From NCBI GenBank assembly GCA_005502925.1, contig SCPD01000018.1, forward strand, positions 62,001 to 126,000: a stretch of 64,000 nucleotides of DNA, in the 5' to 3' direction. Source of the stretch: Rhizobiales bacterium Y(2018). Lineage in GTDB: Bacteria > Pseudomonadota > Alphaproteobacteria > Rhizobiales > Aestuariivirgaceae. Within the stretch, counting starts at the first letter, position 1. Every line of letters begins with the position of its first letter. Both the position numbers and the translations under genes were made by a program. The notes under the pieces were generated by a model. That model was not told the DNA's origin. It did not search any database and saw nothing but the letters and a program-made list of their open reading frames with translations. This document shows positions 35,582 through 45,135 of this stretch, in pieces.

Positions 35582-36547
35582 GTGGAAATGACCTCCTACA
35601 TTGGTTCGCGTCTCATCAAAGCCCTGGGCATCCTGATCGCGGTCGTTACTCTCAACTTCCTGCTCATCCGTCTGGTGCCGGGTGATCCGGCCACCGTTAT
35701 CGCTGGTGAAAGCGGCATGTCGGATCCGGCCTTCGTCGAATCGATCAGGCGTGCTTATGGCCTGGATCAGCCTCTGCTGCTTCAGTTGAAGACATATCTG
35801 TTGAATACCTTCACTTTCGACTTCGGCTTCTCCTACCGGCTGCAAAGCGACGTGATCAGTCTCATCGCCGAGCGCCTGCCGGCGACGCTGGCCCTCACCG
35901 GCGCCGCTTTTATTCTTTCCCTGGTGGTCGGCGTAAGCCTCGGCGTTGTCGCCGGAGCGAGGGCCGACGGCAAGCTCGACCTGATCATCAGGCTAGTGAC
36001 CCTGACTCTCTATTCGATCCCCGTCTTCTGGATCGGCCTTATGCTCATCCTGATCTTCTCCGTGAAGCTCAGATGGTTGCCGGCTTCCGGCACGGGCTTC
36101 GAATATGGCGATGGCGATGCGTTGACATTCCTGCGCCATTTGCTCCTTCCGGTCGTGACCTTGTCGTTGTTCTATGTGGCCGTCTATGTGCGCCTGGCGC
36201 GGACATCTGTCGTCGATGTCCTGCATCTCGATTTCATCCGCACCGCCCGATCGAAAGGCATGGCCGGCGGAAAGATCCTGCGCCGCCATGTGTTGCCGAA
36301 TGCCATGCTCCCCATCCTGACCATGGCCTCGTTGCAAGCCGGAAATCTGGTGAGTGGATCGATTGCCGTCGAAACCATCTTCGCCTGGCCGGGCGTCGGA
36401 CGGCTCGGCTACGAAGCCTTGATGCATCGGGACTACAATATGCTGCTCGGCGTGTTCCTGACGTCGGCGGCGATGGTCGTCCTCCTGAATATCGTGTCCG
36501 ATATTCTCTATGTGCTGGTCGATCCGAGGATTGAGCTGGTCAAATGA
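35582..36547 (+). CDS. peptide-type ABC transporter permease (DppB type)
   Basis: 321-residue inner-membrane permease with six helices, the N-terminal TSYIGSRLIKALGILIAVVTLNFLLIRLVPGDP signature region (helix 1 then RLVPGDP) and the ATPase-contact loop RTARSKGMAGGKILRRHVLPNA. The GTG start lies 5 bases after gaggtg; an ATG two codons later is an alternative. It overlaps the next permease by 4 bp. Confidence 0.93.
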   Translation: MEMTSYIGSRLIKALGILIAVVTLNFLLIRLVPGDPATVIAGESGMSDPAFVESIRRAYGLDQPLLLQLKTYLLNTFTFDFGFSYRLQSDVISLIAERLPATLALTGAAFILSLVVGVSLGVVAGARADGKLDLIIRLVTLTLYSIPVFWIGLMLILIFSVKLRWLPASGTGFEYGDGDALTFLRHLLLPVVTLSLFYVAVYVRLARTSVVDVLHLDFIRTARSKGMAGGKILRRHVLPNAMLPILTMASLQAGNLVSGSIAVETIFAWPGVGRLGYEALMHRDYNMLLGVFLTSAAMVVLLNIVSDILYVLVDPRIELVK

Positions 36548-37398
36548 GCCAACCGCAGGTCTTATCCCTTCGCAAGCCGGCATTCCGCCACCTGGATCTC
36601 CAGCTGGTGATCGGCTGCGCGATTCTCACCGGTCTCGGACTAACGGTGCTTCTGGCGCCGGTTATTTCGCCGTTCGGGCCCTGGGAGATAACCGGCAATC
36701 CCTATCTACCGCCACTTTCGGATGCGCATCTTTTTGGCACCGACATGCTTGGCCGTGACGTGCTGTCGGGCATCATCTATGGCGCGCGTGTCTCGTTGCT
36801 GGTCGGGATCGTGTCGGCCTTGGCGGCGATTTGTATCGGCGCGGTTGTCGGGGGCTTTGCCGGGTACTTCGGTGGTGTGGTCGACGATATCCTCATGCGT
36901 CTTACCGAGTTTCTCCAGACCATGCCGGGTCTTGGCCTGGCGTTGGTGCTGGTCGCTGTCATCGGGCCTTCCGTGTGGTCGGTGGTCCTGGCCATTGCTC
37001 TGGTCAGCTGGCCGTCGGTGGCGCGTCTGATGCGCGCCGAATTCCTTTCCTTGCGCAGCCGCGAATATGTGCTGGCCGCGACGGTACTCGGGGAAAGTCA
37101 CTGGAAGATCGTGTGGACGCACATGCTGCCCAATGCCCTCGCGCCCATCATCTCGGTCGCGTCCCTGAAGGTGGCGAGCGCCATTCTCACCGAGTCGACT
37201 ATAAGCTTCCTCGGCCTCGGCGATATGAACAATATCTCCTGGGGCATGATGATCGGCATGTCGCAAGACCAACTGCGCAATGCGTGGTGGATGAGTGTTT
37301 TTCCAGGCGTCGCCCTTCTTCTGACAATCATCGCTTTGACCCTGATCTCCGACGGCATCGGTCGCTGGCTCGGTGGTCGCCGTCAAAGCCTGCTGTGA
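36544..37398 (+). CDS. peptide-type ABC transporter permease (DppC type)
   Basis: 284-residue permease. Includes the DppC hallmarks LFGTDMLGRDVLSGIIYGARVSL (helix 2 entry), the loop REYVLAATVLGESHWKIVWTHMLPNA, and STISFLGLGD near the C-terminus. Forms a heterodimer with the preceding permease. Confidence 0.94.
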   Translation: MSQPQVLSLRKPAFRHLDLQLVIGCAILTGLGLTVLLAPVISPFGPWEITGNPYLPPLSDAHLFGTDMLGRDVLSGIIYGARVSLLVGIVSALAAICIGAVVGGFAGYFGGVVDDILMRLTEFLQTMPGLGLALVLVAVIGPSVWSVVLAIALVSWPSVARLMRAEFLSLRSREYVLAATVLGESHWKIVWTHMLPNALAPIISVASLKVASAILTESTISFLGLGDMNNISWGMMIGMSQDQLRNAWWMSVFPGVALLLTIIALTLISDGIGRWLGGRRQSLL

Positions 37399-39050
37399 GT
37401 TTGCCGATGCTGCATGTGCAAAATCTACGCGTTGGACTGCCGGTCGGGGGCGACCGTGCATTCGCCGTCGAGGGTGTCTCCTTTGAGGTGAGGCCGGGCA
37501 GCACCTTGTGCCTGGTCGGGGAATCGGGATCGGGAAAGACGGTGACAGGCCAGACCGTCGCCGGGTTGCAGCCGAAGCTCCTGCGCGAGCGGACCACCGG
37601 CATCGTTCGCCTGGGCGACGTCGAATTGTCGAAGCTCGACGAGCGCCAATGGCGGGCGATACGCGGTCGCGAGATCGGGGTGGTGTTCCAGGAGCCGATG
37701 ACCGCTCTCAATCCGATCATGCCGATCGGCCGGCAGATCGCGGAGGTTTTCGAGGCGCATGGCATGATGCTGGGCAAGGCGCAGATGCGCGAGCGGGTGC
37801 ATGGCTTGCTCGAGCGGGTCGGCATCCGCGATCCGGCCCGTATCGCCAATTCCTACAGCTTCCGGATATCGGGCGGCCAGCGGCAGCGGGTCATGATCGC
37901 CATGGCCGTGGCGCTGAAGCCCAAGCTGTTGATTGCCGATGAGCCGACGACGGCGCTCGACGTGACCACTCAGGCGCAAGTCCTGGCGCTTCTCGCCGAT
38001 CTCCAGCGCGAAACCGGCATGGGAATCCTGTTCGTCACCCATGATTTCGGCATCGTGGCGGACATCGCCACCGACGTGGCCGTAATGCAGCATGGTCATC
38101 TGGTGGAGATGGGATCCAAGGAGGCGGTGCTCAGGACGCCGAAACATCCCTATACGGCGAAGCTGCTCGAAGCGGTACCACGCCTCGGTGCCGCGCGTCC
38201 ATGCGCTGTCCGCCGCGCCGCGCCGCTTATCGAGGTCACCGGCATGTGCAAGCACTATTCGATCGCCGAAGGCTTGCTCAAGCGCCGGCGCCTCGATGCC
38301 TTGAAGGATGTGTCATTCAGTGTCTGCCGGGGCGAGGTCGTCTCTCTGGTGGGCGAGTCCGGCTCGGGAAAATCCACGATCGCCAGATGCCTCACCAAAC
38401 TGATCCCCATGGATGGCGGCACCATCAAGCTCAACGGCACGAATCTCCTCGCGCTTAAGGGAGCTGAGCTGAAGGAAGCGCGCCGCAAGATCCAGATCGT
38501 GTTCCAGGATCCCTATGGCTCGCTCGATCCGAGGCAGAAGATCATAGAGTCTGTCGCCGCGGGTCCGATCGCGCATGGCACGCCGAAAAGGCAGGCGCGT
38601 GACGAGGCGGCCGCATTGCTGGCATTGGTGGGGTTAGGAGAAAATGTACTCGAGCGATTTCCGCATGAATTCTCCGGCGGTCAGCGCCAGCGTATCGGGA
38701 TCGCCCGGGCGCTGGCGGTCAAGCCGGACCTGCTGATCGCCGATGAGGCGGTTTCGGCTCTCGACGTGACGGTGCAGGCCCAGGTCCTGCAGCTTCTGGC
38801 GGATTTGCGCGACCGGCTCGGTTTGACGATGCTGTTCATCACCCACGATCTGCGCGTGGCTGGCCAGGTCAGTGATCGCGTCATCGTATTGGAGAACGGC
38901 GGGATCGTCGAGGAGGGGCCGGCCGAGGCGGTGTTCTCGGTGCCCCGCAGCGCTTATACGCGCAGGCTTCTGGACAGCATCCCGGGGCTTCACGTGATCA
39001 GTCGGGAAAGACCCGCAGCCGACTGCCGCAAGCTGTCGGTGGCAAGCTAG
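37395..39050 (+). CDS. peptide-type ABC ATPase, DppD-DppF fusion
   Basis: 551-residue tandem ATPase with two complete domains. Domain 1 has Walker [11 protein letters not shown] near residue 42, signature [11 protein letters not shown] and Walker [13 protein letters not shown]. Domain 2 begins near residue 280, with [26 protein letters not shown] and [12 protein letters not shown]. The fused form replaces separate DppD and DppF. The GTG at 37395 overlaps the permease stop (GTGA); an ATG at 37407 is possible. The C-terminal [10 protein letters not shown] lies in the oligopeptide-type extension that can bind an iron-sulfur cluster in some members; no Cys cluster is seen at the end. Confidence 0.94.
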   Translation: MSLPMLHVQNLRVGLPVGGDRAFAVEGVSFEVRPGSTLCLVGESGSGKTVTGQTVAGLQPKLLRERTTGIVRLGDVELSKLDERQWRAIRGREIGVVFQEPMTALNPIMPIGRQIAEVFEAHGMMLGKAQMRERVHGLLERVGIRDPARIANSYSFRISGGQRQRVMIAMAVALKPKLLIADEPTTALDVTTQAQVLALLADLQRETGMGILFVTHDFGIVADIATDVAVMQHGHLVEMGSKEAVLRTPKHPYTAKLLEAVPRLGAARPCAVRRAAPLIEVTGMCKHYSIAEGLLKRRRLDALKDVSFSVCRGEVVSLVGESGSGKSTIARCLTKLIPMDGGTIKLNGTNLLALKGAELKEARRKIQIVFQDPYGSLDPRQKIIESVAAGPIAHGTPKRQARDEAAALLALVGLGENVLERFPHEFSGGQRQRIGIARALAVKPDLLIADEAVSALDVTVQAQVLQLLADLRDRLGLTMLFITHDLRVAGQVSDRVIVLENGGIVEEGPAEAVFSVPRSAYTRRLLDSIPGLHVISRERPAADCRKLSVAS

Positions 39051-39097
39051 AGCGCTTCCCGCCAAAGTTGCTCGACTTTGGCGATAAGGAAGCGCTC
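39050..39097. terminator. nested hairpin after the importer operon
   Basis: Outer stem gagcgcttcc/ggaagcgctc (10 bp), inner ccaaagt/actttgg, with gataag before the right arm. Begins at the stop codon of the ATPase gene and lies before the convergent LysR gene. Confidence 0.7.
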
Positions 39098-39126
39098 CAG
39101 ACTAACGGGAAGGGCTCTAATGCAAT

Positions 39127-40038
39127 TCACTCCGCCGGATCCGGCGGCGTTTCGGCGAGCAGTCTGAGAAAATTCTTGACCCGCGCCGAGGTCTCTTCCT
39201 GCCGGCACACGGCGGCGATCTCCGCCATGCGGGGTAAGTCCTTGAGGGGACGGAAGACGACATTGGGGTGCCTGGCGAAATTCGCCACCGAAACGGGCAG
39301 GATCGCTATTCCGACCCCGCTTGCGACCAGGCCGACGATACCTGTGGTATCGGCGGTCTCCTGGGCGATGTTGGGCCGGAAGCCGGCCTGCTGGCACAAG
39401 GCAAGCAGGCGCGATTGAAAGGGAATCTCGGGATGATGATTGTGCTGCACCAGAGGCTGTCCGGCCAGATCGGCCAGCCGGAAGTCCTTCTTGCGCGCCA
39501 GCTCGTGTTTGGTGTGGATCACCGCCACGAATCCCTCGCGCACGACCACTTGCGTATAGAGCGAGGACTCGCGGATGGGCGTTCGGATGAAACCGAGATC
39601 GAGCTTCTGGCTCATGAGCTCGTCCATCTGGGTCTTCGAGTTGAGATGTCGAAGCTGCAAGGTGACGGCGGGAAATTTTTCGCGGAACCGATGAATGGCG
39701 TCCGGAAGGGTGCTGACCATCGCCGATGTGATGAAGCCGATCCGCAATTCGCCGGCGGCGCCGCGCGCCGTGAGCGCGGCGATGCGGGGCGCCGCATCGA
39801 GTGTCGCCAGCCCATCCTGGACCTGCGCCAGGAACGCTTCGCCCGCCGGCGTCAGCTTGACATTGCGCGTCGTCCGATGGAGCAGCTTGACCCCGACACG
39901 TTCTTCGAGAAGCTTGATCTGCTGGCTGATCGACGACTGCGTAACGCCCAGTCGCTCGCCGGCGCGCGCGAAGTGCAAGTCGCTCGCCACCGCCATGAAC
40001 ACGCGAAGCTGCTTGATATCCAATGAGCCATTGATCAT
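39127..40038 (-). CDS. LysR-family transcriptional regulator
   Basis: 303-residue LTTR. The N-terminal HTH (LDIKQLRVFMAVASDLHFARAGERLGVTQSSISQQIKLLE, residues 6-45) is followed by a C-terminal periplasmic-binding-like effector domain. Divergent from the M19-like gene with a 68-base A+T-rich promoter gap containing attattcgtaat. Likely activator of the catabolic island in response to its substrate or an intermediate. Confidence 0.94.
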   Translation of the reverse strand: MINGSLDIKQLRVFMAVASDLHFARAGERLGVTQSSISQQIKLLEERVGVKLLHRTTRNVKLTPAGEAFLAQVQDGLATLDAAPRIAALTARGAAGELRIGFITSAMVSTLPDAIHRFREKFPAVTLQLRHLNSKTQMDELMSQKLDLGFIRTPIRESSLYTQVVVREGFVAVIHTKHELARKKDFRLADLAGQPLVQHNHHPEIPFQSRLLALCQQAGFRPNIAQETADTTGIVGLVASGVGIAILPVSVANFARHPNVVFRPLKDLPRMAEIAAVCRQEETSARVKNFLRLLAETPPDPAE

Positions 40039-40106
40039 TATTCGTAATATATCGTCCGGGACCCGAGATTTGCAAGCGACGGGACAGGTTTCTCACTGAG
40101 GTTCGC

Positions 40107-41138
40107 ATGGAAGAGACGAAAATAAGCAAGCTGGCAGAGGCCCTATACGCATCGTCGGTGGTGTGCGATCTGACCTTGCCGTGGAGCTCGGGACCCGCTG
40201 AAGGCCGGGCTGAGGCGCTCGCCGGCGTGGTCCGTGCCGGCATTGATTTCGTGTCGCTGACCATGGGAACGGATTTTTCGACGATGGGTGACGCGCTCCG
40301 GCTGATCGCGGCCGAGCGCGCGCGGATCGCCGCCTCCGCGCATCTCGCTTTCGTCGAGACGGTGGACGACATCGCGCAGGCCAAAGCGCAAGGCAAGCTG
40401 GCGATCGGCTTTCATTTCCAGGGAGCGGGTCCGCTGGCGAACGAGATCGAGCTGATCCCGGTTTTCTATCAGCTCGGCCTGCGCCACATGATCCTCGCGT
40501 ACAACAAGCGAAATACATTCGCCGATGGATGCTACGAGGCCAATGATGGCGGCCTGAGCCGGCTGGGGATGCGCGCGGTCGCGGAACTCAATCGCGTCGG
40601 CATGATCGCCGATTGCACGCATCTGAGTTACCGCAGTACGATGCAGATCATCGATATGTCGACGGCACCGGTGATGTTCTCGCATTCGAATGCCGCTGCG
40701 CTCGTGCCGTCCTTCCGCAATATCAAGGACGATCAGATTGTCGCTTGCGCGCGGCGCGGCGGCATTATCGGCGTTTGCGGGGCCGGCAAGTTCCTCAACC
40801 CCGATCAATCATCCACCGTGGCGGGGCTCGCCGATCATATCCGCCATATTGGCGACCTCGTCGGCAATGGTCATGCCGCGCTCGGCCTGGATTCGCTCTA
40901 TTATCCGGAAGTGTTCTACAAGCTCTATGCGGAGCGCAAGGACAGCTATCCCGCCGACGTGCCGCCGCCGCCATGGAATTACTTCGATCTCGGCCAGCTC
41001 AGATATCTTCCCGATGCCCTGCTCGATCGCGGCTTCACGGAGGAAGATGTGCGGGGTGTCTTGGGCGGCAATTTCCTGAGGCTCGCCAGGGCCGTCTGGA
41101 AACCTGCCGCCGAGGCATGGCCCATCCATAAGTTTTAA
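40107..41138 (+). CDS. membrane dipeptidase (peptidase M19)-like protein, altered metal site
   Basis: 343-residue TIM-barrel amidohydrolase-like protein of the renal dipeptidase family: LGLRHMILAYNKRN, GLSRLGMRAVAELNRVGMIADCTHLS and PVMFSHSNAAAL. The latter two hold the His residues of the metal site. The N-terminal His-x-Asp of the family is replaced by CDLTLPW, and the bridging Glu position reads FHFQGAGPL, i.e. Gln. A mononuclear or non-hydrolytic role is therefore possible; a related FHFQG subfamily exists in proteobacteria. No signal peptide. Controlled by the divergent LysR gene. Confidence 0.85.
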   Translation: MEETKISKLAEALYASSVVCDLTLPWSSGPAEGRAEALAGVVRAGIDFVSLTMGTDFSTMGDALRLIAAERARIAASAHLAFVETVDDIAQAKAQGKLAIGFHFQGAGPLANEIELIPVFYQLGLRHMILAYNKRNTFADGCYEANDGGLSRLGMRAVAELNRVGMIADCTHLSYRSTMQIIDMSTAPVMFSHSNAAALVPSFRNIKDDQIVACARRGGIIGVCGAGKFLNPDQSSTVAGLADHIRHIGDLVGNGHAALGLDSLYYPEVFYKLYAERKDSYPADVPPPPWNYFDLGQLRYLPDALLDRGFTEEDVRGVLGGNFLRLARAVWKPAAEAWPIHKF

Positions 41139-41149
41139 CGAGAACCGGG

Positions 41150-42073
41150 TCAGGCGGGCGGCGCCGTCCGGATGAGCGCGGCAATTTCGAGGAAACATTT
41201 CTGCAAGGTTGCCAGCCCGGCATTCAGCTCTCTGGTCGCTTCATCCAGATAGAGATCGCGCCGCATCTCCACCTGAAGACTATAGATGCGCTTCGCTTGC
41301 GATGCGTGGCGTCGCAGCAGTTCATTGCCGCGAAAAGGCTTGTTGAAGGCGACCTCGAATCCCTGGCCGCGAAAGACGCGGGCGACGAGGTCCACATAGC
41401 TGGTTGGCGCGGTCATACCGTCGAGATCGCCCAGGCAGATTGGCGGTCGCGGAACGCCGTCCTTGGGGCCTATGGACGACATGCTGTGGCAGCTCAGCTG
41501 AAAGGCACGGCCGAACTTCTCTCGCTTTTTGGCCAGCAGTTCGCTTAGCGCATGATGATATGGCCTGTAATAGTCGGAAATTCGCCGCTCGACATCGGTG
41601 ACTGAGAGCTTGCCCTGATAGAGCGGCGTATAGTCGGATCCGAGCGTGTGGACGAGGCCGGAACCAGAAGCGAGCGATGCCTGGAGCGGCTTGAGGACGG
41701 ATGGCCACTCCGCGTCCAGGCAATCGGGGTCGAGGTCATCGACCGGCCGGTTGGGATCCACCAGCGTTGGTGGAAATTCCGCCATCAGGACCGTTGCGCC
41801 TTCCGCCACGCTGGGCAGCACGATGCGATCGACATAGGGAGATATCTTTGTATGGAGAGCGCGGAACGACGCCGGCGGGAGAAATTCCGGTGGATATCGT
41901 GTGCCGCTTCTCGATACATCGATGATCAGCGGACTGTCCTTGTCGCCGGGCGACAGACGGTAGATGCTATTGACGACGGCCTGAGCCGCTTCATGGGCGG
42001 ATTGCTGTTGCACGGCTATATCCCCGTTATGGCGAAGTGTGCGGTGGTCGGCTCGAGGTCGGGTAGACCTCAT
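41150..42073 (-). CDS. N-formylglutamate amidohydrolase-family protein
   Basis: 307-residue protein related to N-formylglutamate deformylase (FGase). Family landmarks: VDPNRPVDDLDP, LSCHSMSSIGP and FNKPFRGNELLRRHA. The family's N-terminal SPHSG appears as DVSRSG (near residue 52), lacking the His. The ATG overlaps the stop of the FAD oxidoreductase gene (ATGA); a GTG at 42013 would give 287 residues. It is last in the minus-strand operon 44919-41150. Probably removes an N-acyl or formyl group from a glutamate-like product, but the missing His leaves activity uncertain. Confidence 0.82.
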   Translation of the reverse strand: MRSTRPRADHRTLRHNGDIAVQQQSAHEAAQAVVNSIYRLSPGDKDSPLIIDVSRSGTRYPPEFLPPASFRALHTKISPYVDRIVLPSVAEGATVLMAEFPPTLVDPNRPVDDLDPDCLDAEWPSVLKPLQASLASGSGLVHTLGSDYTPLYQGKLSVTDVERRISDYYRPYHHALSELLAKKREKFGRAFQLSCHSMSSIGPKDGVPRPPICLGDLDGMTAPTSYVDLVARVFRGQGFEVAFNKPFRGNELLRRHASQAKRIYSLQVEMRRDLYLDEATRELNAGLATLQKCFLEIAALIRTAPPA

Positions 42074-43209
42074 CCCGCGCCGGCCATCTTTTGATGCGCG
42101 ACCGCGTCGAACCGGGAGATGCAGAAGGCATCGATCGGTGTCTGTGACCGGCCATCGCGGATGAGTTCGCAGAGAATCTCGCCGATCGCCGGCCCGAGCT
42201 GAAAGCCGTGTCCACAAAGTCCAAAAGCATGGACGAGATTTGGCGTCGTCCGGCTTGCCCCGATGATGGGAAGCTTGTCCGGCAGATCGCCCTCCAGGCC
42301 ACTCCACGAGCGGATGATATGGAGGCCCGACAGTTCCGGGACGAGTTCGATGGCTCTGGCGAATTGCCCGAGCGTCGTATCGGCCCGATTGCGCGACCGC
42401 TCACTTTTCAGGTCACCCCAGCCGGGGCCACCGCCCAGCACCACATTGCCGCGCTCGACCTGGCGGAAATAGACAGCGCCACCACACACGGCGATCGACT
42501 TGGTCATGAAATAGGAAACCGGTTCGGTGACGAAGAGATTTGGCGTGCGCAATGTGAGCGGCGCGCTCTCCCCGAAGAACGACAGGAACTTTCCGGCCCA
42601 GGCGCCGGCGGCATTCACCAGATGGCGGGACTTGACCACCAGCCGGGGGGCCTGGATCTCAAAATTGCTGCCGGTCCATTGGGCATGTTCCACCGGGGTG
42701 AATTCGAGGACATGCACGCCGTGACTTCTGGCGGCACGGCTATAGGCCGGAGTCACCAGACGGGGATTGGCGTGACCGTCTTCCACGGCCAATGACGAGC
42801 CGGCGATCTTGCCGCTCACCCACGGAAACATCTCCCGCGTTACCGTGCCGGAATTCAACTGGAGATATAGGCCGTGCTCGCGCGCCGTCACGGCATAGTC
42901 TTCGAGCATCTGCACATCTTGCTCCGATCGGGCCAGTCTCAGATGCCCGACCTGCCTGAACTCGACATCCTCCCCCAGAGTCTCGTGCAGACGCGGCCAC
43001 AACTTGGCGGCGCGGCGAGTCATCGGCAATTCGGTGACGTGGCGGCCTTGCTGGCGCACACCACCGGCATTTATCCCGCTCGCTTGCGCGCCGCAGAGGC
43101 CTTTTTCGAGCAAGGCGACCGTCAGCCCCGCCTTGCGTAACGCCAGCGCCGCCGCGCAGCCGACGATTCCCCCGCCGATAATGGCGACGTCAACGGAAAG
43201 CCTCTCCAC
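42070..43209 (-). CDS. FAD-dependent oxidoreductase, beta subunit of opine/D-amino-acid dehydrogenase
   Basis: 379-residue DadA/glycine-oxidase-fold flavoprotein. The FAD dinucleotide motif VDVAIIGGGIVGCAAALALRKAG is at the N-terminus (residues 6-28), and a C-terminal GLCGHGFQLGPAIGE contacts the flavin. It occurs with two partner genes (43223 and 44569) in the order of hcnABC, ooxA/ooxB and D-hydroxyproline dehydrogenase sets: small 2Fe-2S protein, NAD-type flavoprotein, DadA-type catalytic subunit. Oxidises an imino or amine C-N bond. GTG start preceded by gaggaggtcagc. Confidence 0.92.
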   Translation of the reverse strand: MERLSVDVAIIGGGIVGCAAALALRKAGLTVALLEKGLCGAQASGINAGGVRQQGRHVTELPMTRRAAKLWPRLHETLGEDVEFRQVGHLRLARSEQDVQMLEDYAVTAREHGLYLQLNSGTVTREMFPWVSGKIAGSSLAVEDGHANPRLVTPAYSRAARSHGVHVLEFTPVEHAQWTGSNFEIQAPRLVVKSRHLVNAAGAWAGKFLSFFGESAPLTLRTPNLFVTEPVSYFMTKSIAVCGGAVYFRQVERGNVVLGGGPGWGDLKSERSRNRADTTLGQFARAIELVPELSGLHIIRSWSGLEGDLPDKLPIIGASRTTPNLVHAFGLCGHGFQLGPAIGEILCELIRDGRSQTPIDAFCISRFDAVAHQKMAGAG

Positions 43210-43222
43210 GCTGACCTCCTCT

Positions 43223-44575
43223 TCAAACAACCATCGGTATCGGTTTGATCGGATGCTGGCCGCGCAGCCGCCCGACATCCGGCAATGAGGCGCCGCTTTG
43301 ACCGGCGAGAATCTCGGCCGCCATGGCGCCGCAGACGCGCCCTTGGCACCGGCCCATGCCGACGCGCGTGAAGGCCTTCAGGCGATTGACGTCGGGCGCC
43401 GATGTCTTCACGTAACTGGCGCGAAGCTCACCGACGGTGACACCCTCGCAACGGCACAGAGTGAGAGAATCGCTCATCGCATCGATCAGGTGGGTAGGGA
43501 ATGGATAAGCGGCGTCGAGCGCCTTGCGCAGCCTGGTGTGTCTGGCGAGCGTCGTTTCGATGCCTTTGAGCTCATCGGCCGCAAAGCCGATGCCCAGATC
43601 TCGCAGCACCGAATAGGCGGCCCGCTTGCCGGTCAGCTCGGCGACATCGGCGCCGCCGATGGCGGCGCAATCTCCCGCCAGATAGACGTCCGGCACGCTG
43701 CTGCGGCCACCGGCCTGGAGCGACGGAAGCCACTGGCGGGTTGCTTCGTCGAAATAGGTCGCGCAACCGGCCAGGTCCGCGAGCTGCATTTCGGGCTTCA
43801 ATCCAAACGAGGCTGCGACGGCGTCGCACGCGATCCGGTGCCACCGTCCGGCGCCATCTCGCCATTTGAGTCCGTCGACATGCCAGTTCCCTGTCACTTC
43901 GATGGCGCGCACATCATACGCCGTCGGCACACCGAATTTCTTGAGCTTGAGCAGAAGCGACAGGCCGCGCCGCGCATATTCGGGCACCGCCAGCATGCCC
44001 CTGAGCGCCCTGATCTTCGCGCCGAAAGGCGTGACGTCGAGGACGGCGGCTACATCTGCCCCGGCCTCGAGATACTGACTTGCCACCAGCGGCAGAAGGG
44101 GGCCCGCGCCGATGAGAGCCACGCGCTTGCCGATGGATACGCCTTGCGCCTTGAGCGCGATCTGCGCGCCTCCCAGCGTGAAGACGCCAGGCAAGGTCCA
44201 GCCCGGAAACGGAATGACCCGATCGAACGCTCCCGTGGCGATCAGAAGGCGATCATAAGGGACAATCCCCTGCCGGCCCTTGTGAAGGATGTTCAGAGCG
44301 TTGCTGGAGCAGTTCCAGACCAGCGTATCCGGGCGATAATCCACAGACTTGCCGAGACGCCCGAATGCTGCGTGGATATTTCGCGCCTTGCCGGCCTCGC
44401 TGCCATAGAGCGTGAACGCGTCCCGTTCAGCGCCTGGCGGCGGCTGGCGGTAGATCTGTCCGCCGGGTTGTCTGGCCTCGTCGAGGACGACAGGCTGCAA
44501 ACCCGCGCCGGCAAGCACTTCGGCGGCGCGTATGCCGGCAGGACCGGCTCCCACGATGACGATCTTCGCTAGCAA
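43223..44575 (-). CDS. FAD/NAD-binding oxidoreductase, alpha subunit of opine/D-amino-acid dehydrogenase
   Basis: 450-residue protein: the N-terminal FAD motif KIVIVGAGPAGIRAAEVLA, a central second Rossmann motif VALIGAGPLLPLVASQYLEAGADV, and a C-terminal BFD-like 2Fe-2S region with Cys pairs CRCEGVT and GRCQGRVCG. Same architecture as HcnB, OoxA and SoxA-type subunits. It relays electrons from the DadA-like subunit. Starts with TTG and overlaps the small ferredoxin gene by 7 bases; no ATG or GTG start allows the full FAD motif. Confidence 0.92.
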   Translation of the reverse strand: MLAKIVIVGAGPAGIRAAEVLAGAGLQPVVLDEARQPGGQIYRQPPPGAERDAFTLYGSEAGKARNIHAAFGRLGKSVDYRPDTLVWNCSSNALNILHKGRQGIVPYDRLLIATGAFDRVIPFPGWTLPGVFTLGGAQIALKAQGVSIGKRVALIGAGPLLPLVASQYLEAGADVAAVLDVTPFGAKIRALRGMLAVPEYARRGLSLLLKLKKFGVPTAYDVRAIEVTGNWHVDGLKWRDGAGRWHRIACDAVAASFGLKPEMQLADLAGCATYFDEATRQWLPSLQAGGRSSVPDVYLAGDCAAIGGADVAELTGKRAAYSVLRDLGIGFAADELKGIETTLARHTRLRKALDAAYPFPTHLIDAMSDSLTLCRCEGVTVGELRASYVKTSAPDVNRLKAFTRVGMGRCQGRVCGAMAAEILAGQSGASLPDVGRLRGQHPIKPIPMVV

Positions 44576-44919
44576 TTCTCAGTCTTCCCGTTTGCGTTGA
44601 AAATGCCGGTCCTGACTTCCATCCCTGGTTCGACGATGGTGTCACAGGCCCTGACGCGCCGGCCATCACCAAGGCTCACCCAGCAATCCTGACATGCCGC
44701 CATCAGGCAGTAGCCGGCCCGAAATCCATCACCGAACTCAAAACGCCGTATGGCCTTCTGGTGAAGCAGCACCGCCGTGATGATCAGGTCGCCTTGCCGG
44801 ACCGCGACGTCACGATTGTCGACGGTGATGACGAGCTGCTCACCGGATCTCTCGGCAAGGCGATGGAACTGCGGACTTTCGGATATCACGCGGCTCCTGT
44901 TCTCAGGGGGAGTTCTCAT
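44569..44919 (-). CDS. 2Fe-2S small subunit of opine/D-amino-acid dehydrogenase (HcnA/OoxC-like)
   Basis: 116-residue ferredoxin-like protein. The cluster motif CLMAACQDC (C-x4-C-x2-C) near residue 77 is followed by a fourth Cys in RVRACDT, as in HcnA and the small subunit of sarcosine-oxidase-like dehydrogenases. First gene of the minus-strand operon. The ATG at 44919 was chosen; an upstream TTG would add six residues. Confidence 0.9.
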   Translation of the reverse strand: MRTPPENRSRVISESPQFHRLAERSGEQLVITVDNRDVAVRQGDLIITAVLLHQKAIRRFEFGDGFRAGYCLMAACQDCWVSLGDGRRVRACDTIVEPGMEVRTGIFNANGKTENC

Positions 44920-45135
44920 GACGTTATTAATCAACAAGTTTCAGATGCATTTTGGTTTCCAAGGGGACCTGGAGATGAACCACTACGAATTAAAAGATTC
45001 TATTGAAATCAATATAATAGAGGCGTGATTGTCAATGTCGTGATTCTAATAGATTTATTAGACCAGGTTATGAGAAGGCCTTTCATTGCGTTTCCCATCG
45101 CTCTATCGTGAGCAGCAGGCGGGCGCCAGATCCGC

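Noticed and set aside
36831-37394. Long upstream extension of the DppD-DppF ATPase
   Set aside because: It overlaps the DppC-type permease in another frame; the ATPase fold starts near 37407.
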